Shown one piece after another: positions 1-11,859 of a stretch of DNA of 64,000 nucleotides. How positions within the stretch are numbered: the stretch's first letter is position 1; each line of letters begins with the position of its first letter. The DNA is from Cryptomeria japonica. Lineage: Eukaryota; Streptophyta; Pinopsida; Cupressales; Cupressaceae. The notes beneath the pieces are model-generated. The model did not search any database, had not been told where the DNA came from, and saw only the letters and a list, made by a program, of their open reading frames with translations. Both the position numbers and the translations under genes were made by a program. Location of the stretch: assembly GCF_030272615.1 (NCBI RefSeq), contig NC_081413.1, forward strand, positions 603,510,709 to 603,574,708. Reading direction: 5' to 3'.

Positions 1-1424
1 AGATTATGGATATAACTGAGAAAGGATGATTACTATCTTAAAAATATTATTTTTTCATTGATGTCAAGCAATTGATTTTCTGATTCAGTATGATGTTGCC
101 ATATCTTAATGAGTATATTTTGATAAGTATAAAGATGTCGGTAAGTCACACAGAAAGAATGAAAATGAAGGGGAGTAATAAGTTATTCAATGGGAAACTA
201 TTACCGAGTAAGACAATGATGAGATTTTGTTGTTTTGATTATTTTGATATCCTATATAATGAGTATTCAAAGACTGAACATGACGGAAAAAAGATTTCAT
301 TCAATAGATGAATATAGGTTTGATACTATTCTATGTTACTGAGCAAAGAAGCTAGTCAACAAACCCTAAGGTTATCGATGTTGGTTAAAGAAGGTAGAAT
401 ATCTACTGAGTAACAATCGAGTAATAATAGAATGCATTGGATGGATAAAAGCATTATTAAATGAAGGATTCCAATGAGCTGGAGATGTATAGATGATTGG
501 TACGTCATACAAGAAGTTTGTTGAAGATCTACGAAAAATGAAAATACAGGAGTTAGATCTACAACGCAGATTCATTGGTCATAACCTAGCACAAGTTCCA
601 AGGAAGGAATAAAAGTTCCAAGGCGAGATAAAATGTTTTTAGATCAAAGGATACAATCAACCTAGTCAAGTTTGAAGATCTCATGGCTAAGATTGATCAT
701 GGGAAATATGATCAAGGAGATTAAGCGGTTACGAATTGTTTATAAATAAGAAATTGTTGATGAACAATAGATGCAGGCAAATAGAAGAATAGTGATACTA
801 TAGCAGTAATCACCGAGCATAGAAGATTGAATATTTGATTAAGGAACAGATTGAGAAGCCCAGGAAGGAGCAAGATAAGTCTTATGACAAGATTATTTTG
901 AGCACATAGAGTCTGCTTTAGCATTTTAGATGTGAAGTTGCAGATATATATTATATATTTATTTACTTTGTAAGTGACAGGAAATCTCTTAATTGAGTGG
1001 ACCTAATAGTCTTATTTGTAAATCCTCTAGCAAGGTAACAATCTGAATGAGTTTTTAAAATCATTTGACAAGGTCACTTGTAACAAAGTGCAAGATTCTG
1101 ACAAATCTAAGGGAAATCTCTTAATCGGGTCACATCTAGCAATGTGTTTATGTAATCTGTAACAGGATTGGCTTTTAACTGAGCATACTCTAGAAGGGTA
1201 TATTTCTTAGTGGGCCCGAAATCCCACAGTGGTTTTTCCCTATTTGGGTTTCCAGGTTAAATCTGGTGTTAAATGTGTTATGATGTTTTAAGTGTATCTG
1301 TTTATGAGTTTGAATGATTTATAATCATAGTTGCATATCAGTAAAGGCTACCGAGGTTGAATCTGATGTATACAATGATTATTGAGTTTTTATGATTCAC
1401 TCCCCCCCTCTCATCTAACTAACA
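1..1424 (+). repeat. Copia-1 5' LTR (truncated by window start)
   Basis: It is the direct-repeat partner of 6155-7582 and ends in CTAACTAACA just before the primer-binding site. The LTR probably starts TGTTGGCA outside the window. It carries the motif CCCACAGTGGTTTTTCCC (near 1223) found in the LTRs of all four copia elements here, and several short CTTAAC...GGGT-type repeats between 985 and 1200. No protein-coding gene is evident; the short ORFs are not conserved between the two LTR copies. Confidence 0.9.
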
Positions 1425-1426
1425 AT

Positions 1427-1438
1427 TGGTATCAGAGC
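1427..1438 (+). other. Copia-1 primer-binding site (initiator Met tRNA)
   Basis: TGGTATCAGAGC matches the 3'-end complement of plant initiator methionine tRNA, the usual copia primer. It starts two bases after the LTR end at 1424. Confidence 0.93.
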
Positions 1439-1487
1439 TTTGGACTTTGGAAGAAAATTTTAAAGGTACTTGAGGCAAGATCCGAAG

Positions 1488-2446
1488 ATGTATGAAAGGG
1501 ATGCACCAAAGCTGAACAAGTCTAGTTTCTCCACATGGCAGAAAAGGATGAAGCTGCACTTATTAGGAATTGGAGAATATGCAACTTACTATCTGGAGAA
1601 TGATTACAGTGCACCTAGCACCTACCTGATGCCAATGGAATAGATAAAGGCAAAGCAAGAACATATTCAAGCAATGATTGAAATAACATCAACATTAACC
1701 GACTCAGAGTTCAATGATCTAGAAGGTTGCATTGATGCCAAAGCAATGTGGAACAAGCTTATATCTATGTATGGTGGTGATGAACATGTTCAAAGAGAAA
1801 AAGTAGATAGTCTAAGAGGTCAACTTGAATCCATGAGAATGAAAGAAGGTGAGAACATAACCCAATACAGTACAAGGTTAAAGGAAACTGTCAATCAAAT
1901 CAAAGGAGTAGGAGGAACTATGAAGAAAAGGATGTAACAAGTAAGTTGCTTAGAACATTTCTACCTGCTTATGTCATTTGAGTCTCTACAATCAATGAAT
2001 TAAGGTCTGTACCAAACATGCTAGTCTCTTTGGATGCTACTACTGGTAAGCTACATGCATTTGAGTTAAGTAATTTTGATAAGAATGGGTCTTCGGTAAA
2101 TAAAGTTGAATCTGCATTCAGTTCTTTTCATCTTGGTGAATTTGATGATTACAATGATAGAATGTATAAGTATACTGAAGGAAATCATAGTGGAGCAAGT
2201 GAGAGATTTCATAAAAACATGGAAGAGGTACACAAACTATATGAGGAAATCAGAAAGCAAGAAGAGTTTGAAGCATTATTAACCAAAAGGTTACCAAGAG
2301 GCAAAGGTAAGTATAAAGGAAAGTTACCTTTAAAATGTTTTAACTATGATAGAATAGGACATATGGCTTCTAACTGTCCTAACAAAGAATCTAGTGAAAA
2401 GAGAGAATACCGAGATGACAAACAAAAAGACAACCAATACAGATGA
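1488..2446 (+). pseudogene. gag: Copia-1 gag (nucleocapsid/capsid), broken
   Basis: Gag would form the virus-like particle and bind element RNA. The frame opens with ATG at 1488 (MYERDAPKLNKSSFSTWQ, the typical copia N-terminus), is stopped by TAG near 1640, resumes through 1937, then shifts frame and continues from about 2018 to 2446. The zinc knuckle near 2336-2377 reads CFNYDRIGHMASNC, so the second zinc-binding cysteine of the CX2CX4HX4C pattern has become tyrosine. Around 2400 the coding is lysine- and glutamate-rich, as usual downstream of the knuckle. Identity as copia gag is secure from position and motif; the gene cannot give a full protein. Confidence 0.88.
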
Positions 2447-2600
2447 CACCGAGACTTTAGAAGGAGAGATAGAAAGACATTCCTAGTAGCTGATGAGGAA
2501 TCCAACGATGACAAATCTGATGGGATTGAGATAGAGGAAGTTGTATATGTGGATATCAAAGATGGATCAGATGAAGAAAGCTATGAGGAAAAATCCTTGA

Positions 2601-4064
2601 TATCTCAAATAAATAAAAATGATTCTTGGATCATAGATAGTAGATGCTCACATCACATGATAGGTAATTAACACAAGTTTGTTAAATTAGAAGACCATGA
2701 TGGAGGTTATGTAAGATTTGGTAATGATGCACCATGTCCAATGAAAGGTAAAGGCTCTATCACACTTCTTGACAATGCTAAATGTGATGATGTATATTGG
2801 GTTGAAGGTTTGAAATACAATTTGTTGAGTGTAGCACAACTAAACAATATAGGATACCGAATAGAATTTCAGAAAGGAAGTGTCAAAGTTCATGACAAAC
2901 ATGGAAAGTTGGCTGCTACCGGGACATGAACAAAAGATAATAGAAGATACCTAGTTATGGCACAAAAGGTTTTGTCATGTAAATTTTGATAACCTGATCA
3001 AAATAAGTAAGAAGCACCGAGTAAGAGGTCTACCGAGCTTGGAAAAACCTGAGAATGCAATATGCCGAGCATGCCATATGGGTAAGATGACAAAGTCAAG
3101 CTTTACAAGTAAGTCCTACACTTCTAAAGGAATTTTAGATCTAGTGCACACTGATCTCCGTGGTCCTATGAAAGTTCAAAGTTATTTTGGTGATAAATAC
3201 TTTATATTATTTGTGGATGATTACTCAAGGATGATGTCAGTTATGTTTTTAAAAGAAAAATCAGAAGCCTTTCAAATGTTCAAATGGTACAAGGCTAGAG
3301 TTGAAAAAGAAACAAGAAGACAGTTGAAATGTCTAAGATCTGACAGAGGAGGAGAATTCATTTCTGATGAATTTAACCTATTTTGCAATAATCATGGTAT
3401 AAAGAGACAAGCATATGCACCAAGAACACCTCAGCAAAATGGGATAGCTGAAAGAAGAAACTGATCAATTGTAGATTGTGCCAGAACCCTGATGATAGAA
3501 AAGAGAGTACCTCAAACATTTTGGAGAGAAGCAATCAACATTGCAGTTTACACCTTGAATCGAGTACAACTAAAGAAAGGAACTCTGAAGACACCGTATG
3601 AAATCTGGTATGACAAGAAACCTAATGTAAGTTACTTTAAAATATTTGGAAGCAGATGTTATGTTCACAAAGATGATAGAAATGGAAAGTTTCATCAGAA
3701 AAGTGAGGAAGGAACATTTCTTGGTTATTCTTCTAGAAGTAAAGAATTTAAATGCCTGATCAAATCATCTAACAAAATAGTGGAAAGAGAAAATGTGAAA
3801 ATTGATGAATTTGCAGAAAGAAATGATGAAGGAAATTCCAAAGAACCAGAAGATTATGAAGAGTTTGTTTATGTTCAGCCGGGAAGTCCTACTGAGAAAG
3901 TTGATGAAGAAACTGAAGAAAATACCCAGTTACTGAGTGATGAAGAAGATCATACAGATCCTACTGAGCCTATATTAGCCAAGTATGTCAGAAGAAATCA
4001 TGCATCAAGTCAAACTATAGGAGATAAGGATGATCCAATGATGACAAGGAACAAACTGAGATAA
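2601..4064 (+). pseudogene. pol: Copia-1 protease and integrase, broken
   Basis: The protease start is recognisable at about 2625 (SWIIDSRCSHHMIG). The catalytic triplet Asp-Ser-Gly has become Asp-Ser-Arg. The GAG-pre-integrase segment follows (2741-2929), then a frameshift, then the integrase zinc region (ICRACHMGKM near 3060). The catalytic core keeps its first Asp in LVHTDLRGP, its second in RSDRGGEF, and its Glu in TPQQNGIAERRN (up to 3464). An in-frame TGA follows at 3462-3464, and the C-terminal part runs 3492-4064. These domains would process the polyprotein and insert the cDNA. The acidic stretch near 3830-3990 is the usual low-complexity linker before reverse transcriptase. Confidence 0.9.
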
Positions 4065-4073
4065 AACACATGT

Positions 4074-5651
4074 TTGATATCTAAATTTGAACTGAGAATA
4101 GTAAAAGAGGCATTTAGTAATGAAGATTGGATAAATGCTATGACAGAAGAGATTGAACAAATCAAGAAGAATGAAACATGGACACTAGTCCCAAGACTAA
4201 AAGAGAAAAATTTGATCGATACAAATTGGATTTTCATAAACAAGCTAAATGAAAAAGGAGAGGTCGTTGGGAATAAAGCAAGACTAGTTTGCAAAGGTTA
4301 TGCTCAAGAAGAAAGAATAGATTATGGTGAGACTTTTGCACCTGTGGCAAGACTTGAATGAGTGAGAACATTGTTGGCATATGTTGCTTACAAAAATTTC
4401 AAGGTATATCAAATGGATGTTAAATCTGCATTTTTAAATGGTATACTAGAAGAAGTTTATATTGAACAGCCTCAAAGATTTATTGAAGACAAGAATAAAG
4501 ATCAGGTATGTAAGTTGAACAAAGCATTATATGGTCTAAAGCAAGCACCTAGAGCATGGTATGAAAGACAACACTCTTACTTACTCAAGATTGGATTTAT
4601 AAGGACAAGTGAAAATAGCAACATGTATATGAAGAATGATTGAGACAATGGAATACTGCTTTAAGCCATATTTGTTGATGATATTATTTTTTGTGGAAAT
4701 GACTATTTATGCAAGAACTTTGGAAATGAATATTTATGCAAGAACTTTGGAAATGAAATGTGCAAAGAATTTGAAATGTCATTAACTAATGAAATAAAGT
4801 ATTTTATAGGTTTACAGATACTGTAAATGAAAAATGAGATTTTCATTACTCAATCCAAGTATATAAAGGAAATCTTGAAGAAATTTGGAATGGAGGATTC
4901 TAAACCTATAAGTATTCCTATGACTAGCAATTGTAAACTATCAAAGAGTGATGAATCTGCATGTGTTGATGAGACACTTTACCGATCTATGATTGGAATG
5001 TTGCAATACGTGGTTCACAACAAGCTGGATATAGCACATGCAGTAGGTATAGTTGCAAGATTTTCTGTAGATCCCAAAGAAACCCATATGATAGCAATCA
5101 AGAGAATTTTCAGATACTTAAGAGGCACTAAAAATTATGGTTTAGTGTATAAAAAGAGGAATGATATTTACTTAAAAGTCTACACTTATGTTGATTGGGT
5201 AGGGAACATTGATGAAAGGAAAAGCACAAGTGGTGGAGCTTTCTTTCTGGGATACAGACTAGTAAGTTGGCTTAGCAAGAAACAAGGATGCATTTCATAG
5301 TCAATAGCTAAAGCTGAATATGTCATTGCCGCATTGAATTGTACCAATATTGCATGGATCAAACAACTATTGGAAGGAATGAATGGGAAAGTTACCGATC
5401 CAGTAACTATATTTTGTGATAATACTAGTGCCATTAACATTTCAAAGAATCCTGTAATGCATTCTAAGACAAAGCACATCTCTATAAAGTATCATTATCT
5501 CAGAGAAGAAGTTCAAGAGAAGAAAGTTGCACTGGAATATATTAGTTCAAAGGAATAAATAGTAGACATTTTCACAAAGCCACTGCCAAAGGACACTTTT
5601 GAGTATCTCAGAAGTAAGTTAAAGGTCCTACCCCTATCTAGCACTCACTGA
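4074..5651 (+). pseudogene. pol: Copia-1 reverse transcriptase and RNase H, broken
   Basis: The frame starts after the integrase linker and carries typical copia reverse-transcriptase blocks: [14 protein letters not shown] near 4275, then [12 protein letters not shown] near 4410 and [14 protein letters not shown] near 4530. The polymerase active site reads FVDD near 4670. RNase H follows with a CDNTSAI motif near 5415 and SKTKHISIKYH near 5465. The natural end is TGA at 5649-5651. Stops interrupt it near 4359, 4641, 4824, 5298 and 5556; all parts are in one frame. A perfect 27-bp tandem duplication at 4704-4757 lies just after the active site. Confidence 0.92.
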
Positions 5652-6102
5652 CAGAGTTTGGTGAAAGCATCAATTCTATGAATTTACAGATTAACTATTT
5701 ATGAGTTGATGCTAATTTACACACTTTAGGAGGTTACCTAAAGTTGTGCAGGTAATAATGATTGAAGATAAGTTGCTCTAATCGAGACTGAGATGATAAA
5801 TTTGTATTTTCAGCAAGCAAATTACGTCACAACAGAAGAAATCATGAATTAGTTTTACTTTTTGGCATTGTTGTCAAAGGGGGAGAAGACTAAATAGTGA
5901 AGATTAATAGGCGAAGATGGGAGAAGACTAATGACTGGGGGAGAATTCAAGGATAACAAGAGAAAATTATCAGAAATCTGAATCCGAATCAATTGAAATA
6001 AAATCAAGTTGGTATTTCCATTAAAAGTTGGTATTTCCATTAAAAGTTGGTTTTGCCATCAATGCCAAAGGGGGAGATTGTTAGCATTTCACAAAGGGAG
6101 AT
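5652..6102 (+). other. Copia-1 3' untranslated region with two polypurine tracts
   Basis: No coding is seen. An upstream polypurine tract AAAGGGGGAGAAG is at 5876-5888, preceded by TTTGGCATTGTTG at 5861. The terminal tract AAAGGGGGAGA at 6067-6077 is preceded by its reverse complement CATCAATGCCAAAG at 6057. A 19-bp unit starting GTTGGTATTTCC is duplicated in tandem at 6008-6045. The tract and LTR start appear twice, TGTTAGCA at 6079 and TGTTGGCA at 6103, so the LTR start is uncertain by 24 bases. Confidence 0.8.
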
Positions 6103-7582
6103 TGTTGGCATTCCAGTAAGTTTGTTGGTATGAGGATATTAAGAAGGTTGTTGAAGATTATGGATATAACTGAGAAAGGATGATTACTGTCTTAATAATA
6201 TTATTTTCTCATTGATGTCAAGCAATTGATTTTTTGATTCAGTATGATGTTGCCATATCTTAATGAGTATATTTTGATAAGTATAAAGATGTCGGTAAGT
6301 CACATAGAAAGAATGAAAATGAAGGGGAGTAATAAGTTATTCAATGGGAAACTATTACCGAGTAAGACAATGATGAGATTTTGTTGTTTTGATTATTTTG
6401 ATATCCTATATAATGAGTATTCAAAGACTTAACATGACAGAAAAAGGATTTCATTCAATAGATGAATATAGGTTTGATACTATTCTATGTTACTGAGAAA
6501 AGAAGCTAGTCAACAAACCCTAAGGTTATCGATGTTGGTTAAAGAAGGCAGAATATCTACCGAGTAACAACCAAGTAATAACAGAATGCATTGGATGGAT
6601 AAAAGCATTATTAAATGAAGGATTCCAATGAGCTGGAGATGTATAGATGATTGGTATGTCATGCAAGAAGTTTGTTGAAGATCTACGAAAAATGAAAATA
6701 CAGGAGTTAGATCTACAATGCAGATTCATCGGTCATAACCTAGCACAAGTTCCAAGGAAGGAATAAAAGTTCCAAGGTGAGATAAAAAAATTTTAGATTG
6801 AAGGATACAATCAACCTAGTCAAGTTTGAAGATCTCATGGCTAAGATTGATCATGGGAAATATGATCAAGGAGATTAAGCGATTACGAATTGTTTATAAA
6901 TAAGAAATTGTTGATGAACAATAGATGCGGGCAAATAGAAGAATAGTGATACTACAACAGTAATCACCGAGCATAGAAGATTGAATATCTGATTAAAGAA
7001 TAGATTGAGAAGCCCAAGAAGGAGCAAGATAAGTCTTATGACAAGATTACTTTGAGCACATAGAGTCTGCTTTAGCATTTTAGATGTGAAGTTGCAAATA
7101 TATATTATATATTTATTTACTTTGTAAGTGATAGGAAATCTCTTAACTGAGTGGACCTAACAGTCTTATTTGTAAATCATCTAGCAAGGTAACAATATGA
7201 ATGAATTTTTAAAATCATTTGACAAGGTCACTTGTAACAAAGTGCAAGATTCTGACAAATCTAAGGGAAATCCCTTAATCGGGTTACATCTAGCAATGTG
7301 TTTATGTAATCTGTAACAGGATTGGCTTTTAACTGAGCATACTCTAGAAGGGTATATTTCTTAGTGGGTCTGAAATCCCACAGTAGTTTTTCCCTATTTG
7401 GGTTTCCACGTTAAATCTGGTGTTAAATGTGTTATGATATTTTAAGTGTACCTATTTATGAGTTTGAATGATTTACAGTCATAGTTGCATATCAGTAAAG
7501 GCTACCAAGGTTGAATTTGATGTATACAATTATTATTGAGTTTTTATGATTCACACCCCCCCCCCCACTCATCTGACTAACA
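6103..7582 (+). repeat. Copia-1 3' LTR
   Basis: It begins TGTTGGCATTCC and ends CTGACTAACA, a short inverted terminal repeat typical of LTRs. It repeats 1-1424 with scattered substitutions, mostly transitions. A cytosine run near 7558-7566 is followed by the terminal ACTCATCTGACTAACA. Beyond 7582 the sequence switches to the Gypsy-1 LTR. Confidence 0.92.
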
Positions 7583-9401
7583 ACATCTTCTAACTGTTCT
7601 GGAGCCTCTTCTTTTTGTTCGACATATTTGTCCTTCCATTACTATAACATGTCATTATTCGGCCAAGAAAAGCTAACAATCTTATTTTTCATTCCTTCTA
7701 GCCTTTTCCAAGTGACCCTTAACTGCCCAATTTTTGTTTCTATGAAACCATAATGTGACTTTACCTTTTCAATTTCCTTAATTGTCTTGACAAATAAGGA
7801 TGTGTCATCAGTGTTGATGATTTCATTTACCCTTTGGGACAAGTTGTGGTCCATCTCTTCCAGCCATGCTTTCTCCTCTCTTAACTGAGTCGGACCAACA
7901 AAACCCCCTGGAAACAACTCATACTTGTGATCAAAATATTCTTTCCTATATAATTGGGCTTTTCTCTTCACACCTGCCCTTTCTTCTAAGAGTATACTCA
8001 TTTCTTTTATGAATTCACAAGTGGGCCTGAGACTATCATTTGCCTCTGCATCTACATGAGGTGAACACATAAGCTCTAACTCCTTTCCCCTAGGCATCCA
8101 CTTATTCAGAATCGGTTCCAAAGTGGTCTCATCTTCTCTTAATTCAGTCAAAATATTCAGAATCCTCTTCATACAAATATGTACAACATAGGCCCTTACT
8201 GAATCAACAAATTTCAAAATTGGGTCCTTTACCTTTTCCTCATATTTATTTGTTAACATGACTTGAGCCTGTTTCAACTTTTCTAACTCATGTTGAATAG
8301 TTTCAGCTGGTTAAAAACTGTAAGGCGTAGGAGAAGGGGAAAATTCTATGATAGGACTTGTAGGTGGAGGTCTTGCTGGAGAAGAAGCTATCATTAGAGT
8401 AGAGGACTTTGATGGTGCTATCCTACCAACTGACTCTGAAGTCTAGCAATGATGCTATCTCAGTTAGCTATTCCTTCTTTGGTCTCATTATAGGCCTTCA
8501 AGATCATTTCCAATTTCAACTGGAGATTAGCTTTTTTCTTTGCCTCCATTTCTGCAACTGCTACACTGAATTTTGCAGTTTCTAAAACTGTGCTAGTAGC
8601 TTCTACCACCCCTGTATCTTGGACTCTTTTCACAATCATACCTCCTAGGAAACTAGAATTTGAGGCATCTTTCCTTCTTCTATTTTCATCCTTTTTCAAT
8701 GATCACATGACTAGAGCAACATTATCTTTGCTAAATGTTACTCCTTCCATAGGCTTGGTTTCCTTCCTGACCACTTCAAGTACCAAAACATCAGCTATAT
8801 CCCACTCAAGGAGGATTAAAACACCAGCCTTTGATACCATCTCTCTTCCCCTTTTAGGAGTAATGGCCTTGAATTCTTCAATCATTTCTTGTTTTACCTC
8901 TTCCTGCACCAGAGTTACACCTTTGTGGGGCTGCTCATTCTTCCTTTTTTCACATCTTGCCTTAAATTGGTCAATGTTTTGTTTCCATACAAATTGCATG
9001 AAGGCCCCTATTGTAACAAAGTTACTATCAGCCACAAACTCCTCACTAGCTTGCTTCATAGTTGGGTCTAGCTCTCTATCCCAAGACATAATGGTGCTCC
9101 ATAATTGCACTGGCATCTCTTCACCATCCTTTTCTCTGACCAAATCCATTTCTTTAGCAAAATAATCAACACCTTTGAACAAGAACATGTGCATTAGAAG
9201 AGAATACCATCCAAATAGTTTATCCACCTTGCCGTTTTTTATCCCTACAAGCCCTGCATGAATTGCATCAGTGAGGTAAGGCACATAGTTGAATGTTACT
9301 ACTAGAGAGGGGTTCAAAACCTATGCTATCATCAATGTATAATGGGTTGGCATGTTTCTCTCAGCATCTTCTCCTAAAATCTAACAAAGTGACCAATACA
9401 T
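7583..9401 (-). pseudogene. Gypsy-1 left-LTR ORFb and C-terminal part of ORFa, broken
   Basis: Protein family not recognised. ORFb starts at the ATG on 8394-8392, overlapping the ORFa stop TAA (8396-8394) as TAATG. Its longest open piece is 7642-8277, rich in charged residues and probably helical. An in-frame TAA near 8314 separates the start from that piece, and a TAG near 7642 ends it as in the right LTR. ORFa covers 8397-9401 with a TGA near 8703 (a Trp codon in the other copy) and a TAG near 9318. The sequence joins WDRE directly to DPTMKQASEEF, which in the right LTR are separated by about 1.1 kb. The remaining N-terminal part of ORFa lies beyond Copia-2 at 16797-17417. Confidence 0.7.
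9397..9401. repeat. Copia-2 target-site duplication TACAT (partner 16792-16796)
   Basis: TACAT occurs immediately before the LTR start at 9402 and immediately after the LTR end at 16791. The empty site is visible in the right Gypsy-1 LTR near 38052, where ACCAA-TACAT-GCCC has only one copy. Confidence 0.95.
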
Positions 9402-10897
9402 TGTTGGCATTATGTTGACCTACATGAGGACATGATGACATGGTATGTTGTCATTGATGTCAATATGTTGAAGAAGAGAGAACTACTATGTTACCAAGAA
9501 CTAGTATATGTGAGAACTGGTATAACATTGTGAACCGGTATATGTGCCAAAGTGAAGCGGTGTGTTTGTTCAAGGTAAATCAGCATGTTGATATGGAAAC
9601 TGGTACATGGAAGCTTTGTATGACTATCGGTTGGTAGTCTTAACTTCAGGGTTTCTGGTTGAAGTGTTTCAAACCTGTGTGACTCAATCGGTGACTTTGT
9701 GTGATGAGTTATCATTATAACGAAGAACAGATCATGTTGCCATGTCAGCCTTGTGTGAGTGAAGGATCTTGCATGAAGGAGATTGTTCCTATCTACCTCG
9801 GGAATGTGCAAAGTCTGTAAATGGTGAAAATGCGTGATGGGTTATCAACTACCATGAAAGTGGTGGAAAATGAGTGATGGAGAATGTCTTGAGATAGGTT
9901 CAAGACTGTTTCATTTAATGCAATGTGGTCAACGGTTAGGATTGAACCGTTTGAATTGCTTAACCTAACAGGTTTAGGGTTTAGGGTTTATGCTACCGAC
10001 CTATCTGTTTCCTATAAGGTCGATGTTGTGTTTCTTTCTGATGTTGTTGGCAGAAGTTGTATATGTGTATCCAAGTGAAGAGATACGTGATTCTTGCTAG
10101 ACCAGAGGAGAGAAGTGATATCTGCAGAGTGTGAGTGCAGAAGGTGAAGAGGAGCTAAAGCGGATCTGCATTGGAATTAAGTGTTGCTACCAGATCATTG
10201 TAATACCTGTAGATCTCTAACCACTTCAATAGTTGGGAAATCCCTTAACAAGGTAGCTTTAACCAGCTTACAATAAATCCTTTGATAGGGTGACTCAAAA
10301 CCATTGAGTTCTTGAAATCCTCTAACAAGGTAACCTTTAGCAGGGGTTAACCCTTAAGAAGGTATTCTAGCCATCCCTTAACCAGGTGATCCCTAATAGG
10401 ATTGGTTCCTAACAGAACCTATTATATCAGTCTTTAACCGGACAAGGCTCCTAACAGAGTGAACTTCTAAAGAGTTCAAAAACAGCTTGTGGGTATTCAT
10501 CCCCACTGTGGTTTTTCCCAGTTTAGTTTCCACGTGAAAAATCTGTGTGTCATGTATGGTGTTATTCATGTGATGGTTTAAGTGATTTGTGTTTGAAGGT
10601 AAATCATGTTGATCTTGCTATTTATATATTTTGATGATAGGTTACCTGTTCATGCACTAGGGTGAAATGGAAATGAAGTATTATATTGTATGAAATGATA
10701 AGTGTCAATCGGTTTATGCTTGTCTCAGTTATTCTGGCTTTCATCGGTTGTACTCTATTTAAGACTGGTGTTACTGTTTGTCTGCCAAAGCACAGTGTCT
10801 GCTGACAAACCCGTTTTAGGAATGTGTTTTTGCCTGTACTGATTCACCCCCCCTCTTAGTACTGGTTTGGTACTTTCCATTCATCATTGATTTATCA
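9402..10897 (+). repeat. Copia-2 5' LTR
   Basis: It begins TGTTGGCATTATG and ends TTGATTTATCA. It holds a string of short imperfect repeats of the type CCCTTAACAAGGT between about 10240 and 10400, and the shared copia LTR motif CCCCACTGTGGTTTTTCCC near 10500. No gene is supported inside it. Confidence 0.94.
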
Positions 10898-10899
10898 AT

Positions 10900-10911
10900 T
10901 GGTATCAGAGC
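10900..10911 (+). other. Copia-2 primer-binding site (initiator Met tRNA)
   Basis: TGGTATCAGAGC, two bases after the LTR end, is identical to the site in Copia-1. Confidence 0.94.
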
Positions 10912-10968
10912 ATCCTCCACGTCCTCTGTGTTATAAGCTTAACCACTTGAGAAAAAGATCCCAGTCTA

Positions 10969-11859
10969 ATGATGAAGAGGGAAGGTCCAAAGTTCAATAG
11001 AGATAATTTCACTATATGGAAAGATAGAATGAAGATATACATCAGAAGCATGGGTGCTCAACACTAGAGCTATGTTGAGAATGCTTATGTTTCCCCTACC
11101 AGTACTCTTACCGATGACCAAAAGAGAGAGATGCAGGAGAATGGGCAAGTCATGGAAGCCCTAATTAGTCGTTTATCTGACATTGAGTTTATTGATGTCC
11201 AAGATAAAGTAAATCCCAAAGAAGTATGGGATACTCTTGAAAATATCTATGGCAGTGATGAGCATGTAAAACAAGCTAAGGAAGAAAGCCTTAGAGGGAA
11301 GTTTGAAGACATGCAGATGGTTGAAGGTGAGACCATTCAAGAGTATGGAATAAGAATCAAAACTGTTGTTAGAGATATCAAGAGTGTAGGTGGTAAAATG
11401 GAAGATTCCACTATGGTAAGCAAAGTTCTGAGATTCTTATTACCGGTCTATGCAATAAGGGTTGCTGCTATTCAGGAGTTGAGATCAATAGACAAGACTA
11501 AGGTATCCCTAGACTCCATCATTGCAAAGTTGATAGCCTATGAGCTAAATAGCTTTGATGGCAGTGTTCAAAAGACTGAATCAACTTTCAAAGCTTTTGC
11601 TGTAACATCCAGAAAAGGAAAAGAAGCAAGCACTAGTGGTGAACCAAGACAGAGCAGAGAAATGGATGATGAGGAGATTTTGATGGAATTTGAAGCTCTT
11701 CTTGCTAGAAAACTTCCTAAAGGAACTGGTAAATATAGAGGTAAGCTCCCTTTGAAATGCTTTTCTTGTAATTGGATAGGACATATTGCTATAAACTATC
11801 CTAATAGTGACAACAAGGACAAACTGGAAAGGTTCAAGAAATTCAAAGGAGGAAATTGA
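10969..11859 (+). pseudogene. gag: Copia-2 gag, one early stop and damaged zinc knuckle
   Basis: Capsid/nucleocapsid protein of the virus-like particle. ATG at 10969 starts MMKREGPKFNRDNFTIWKDR, the usual copia Gag opening. TAG at 11065-11067 interrupts it; otherwise the frame is open from there to the TGA at 11857-11859, and the protease region continues in the same frame after that stop. The nucleocapsid motif at about 11755-11800 is CFSCNWIGHIAINYP: the last cysteine of CX2CX4HX4C has become tyrosine (TGT to TAT). The central capsid-like part is well preserved. Confidence 0.9.

Larger units (their letters stand above)
1..7582 (+). mobile_element. Copia-1, Ty1/copia LTR retrotransposon, left end cut by window
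   Basis: The sequence shows a direct repeat (1-1424 and 6103-7582), a Met-tRNA-type primer-binding site, a gag zinc-knuckle region, protease, integrase, reverse transcriptase and RNase H in copia order, and a polypurine tract before the right LTR. Window base 1 aligns with base 6155, so about 52 bases of the 5' LTR lie outside. The element is dead: gag and pol contain at least two frameshifts (near 1937 and between 2929 and 3039) and many in-frame stops. It is inserted in the left LTR of Gypsy-1: the flank from 7583 continues the sequence that is uninterrupted at 35105. The predicted 5-bp target duplication is ACATC, whose left copy is outside the window. Confidence 0.93.
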
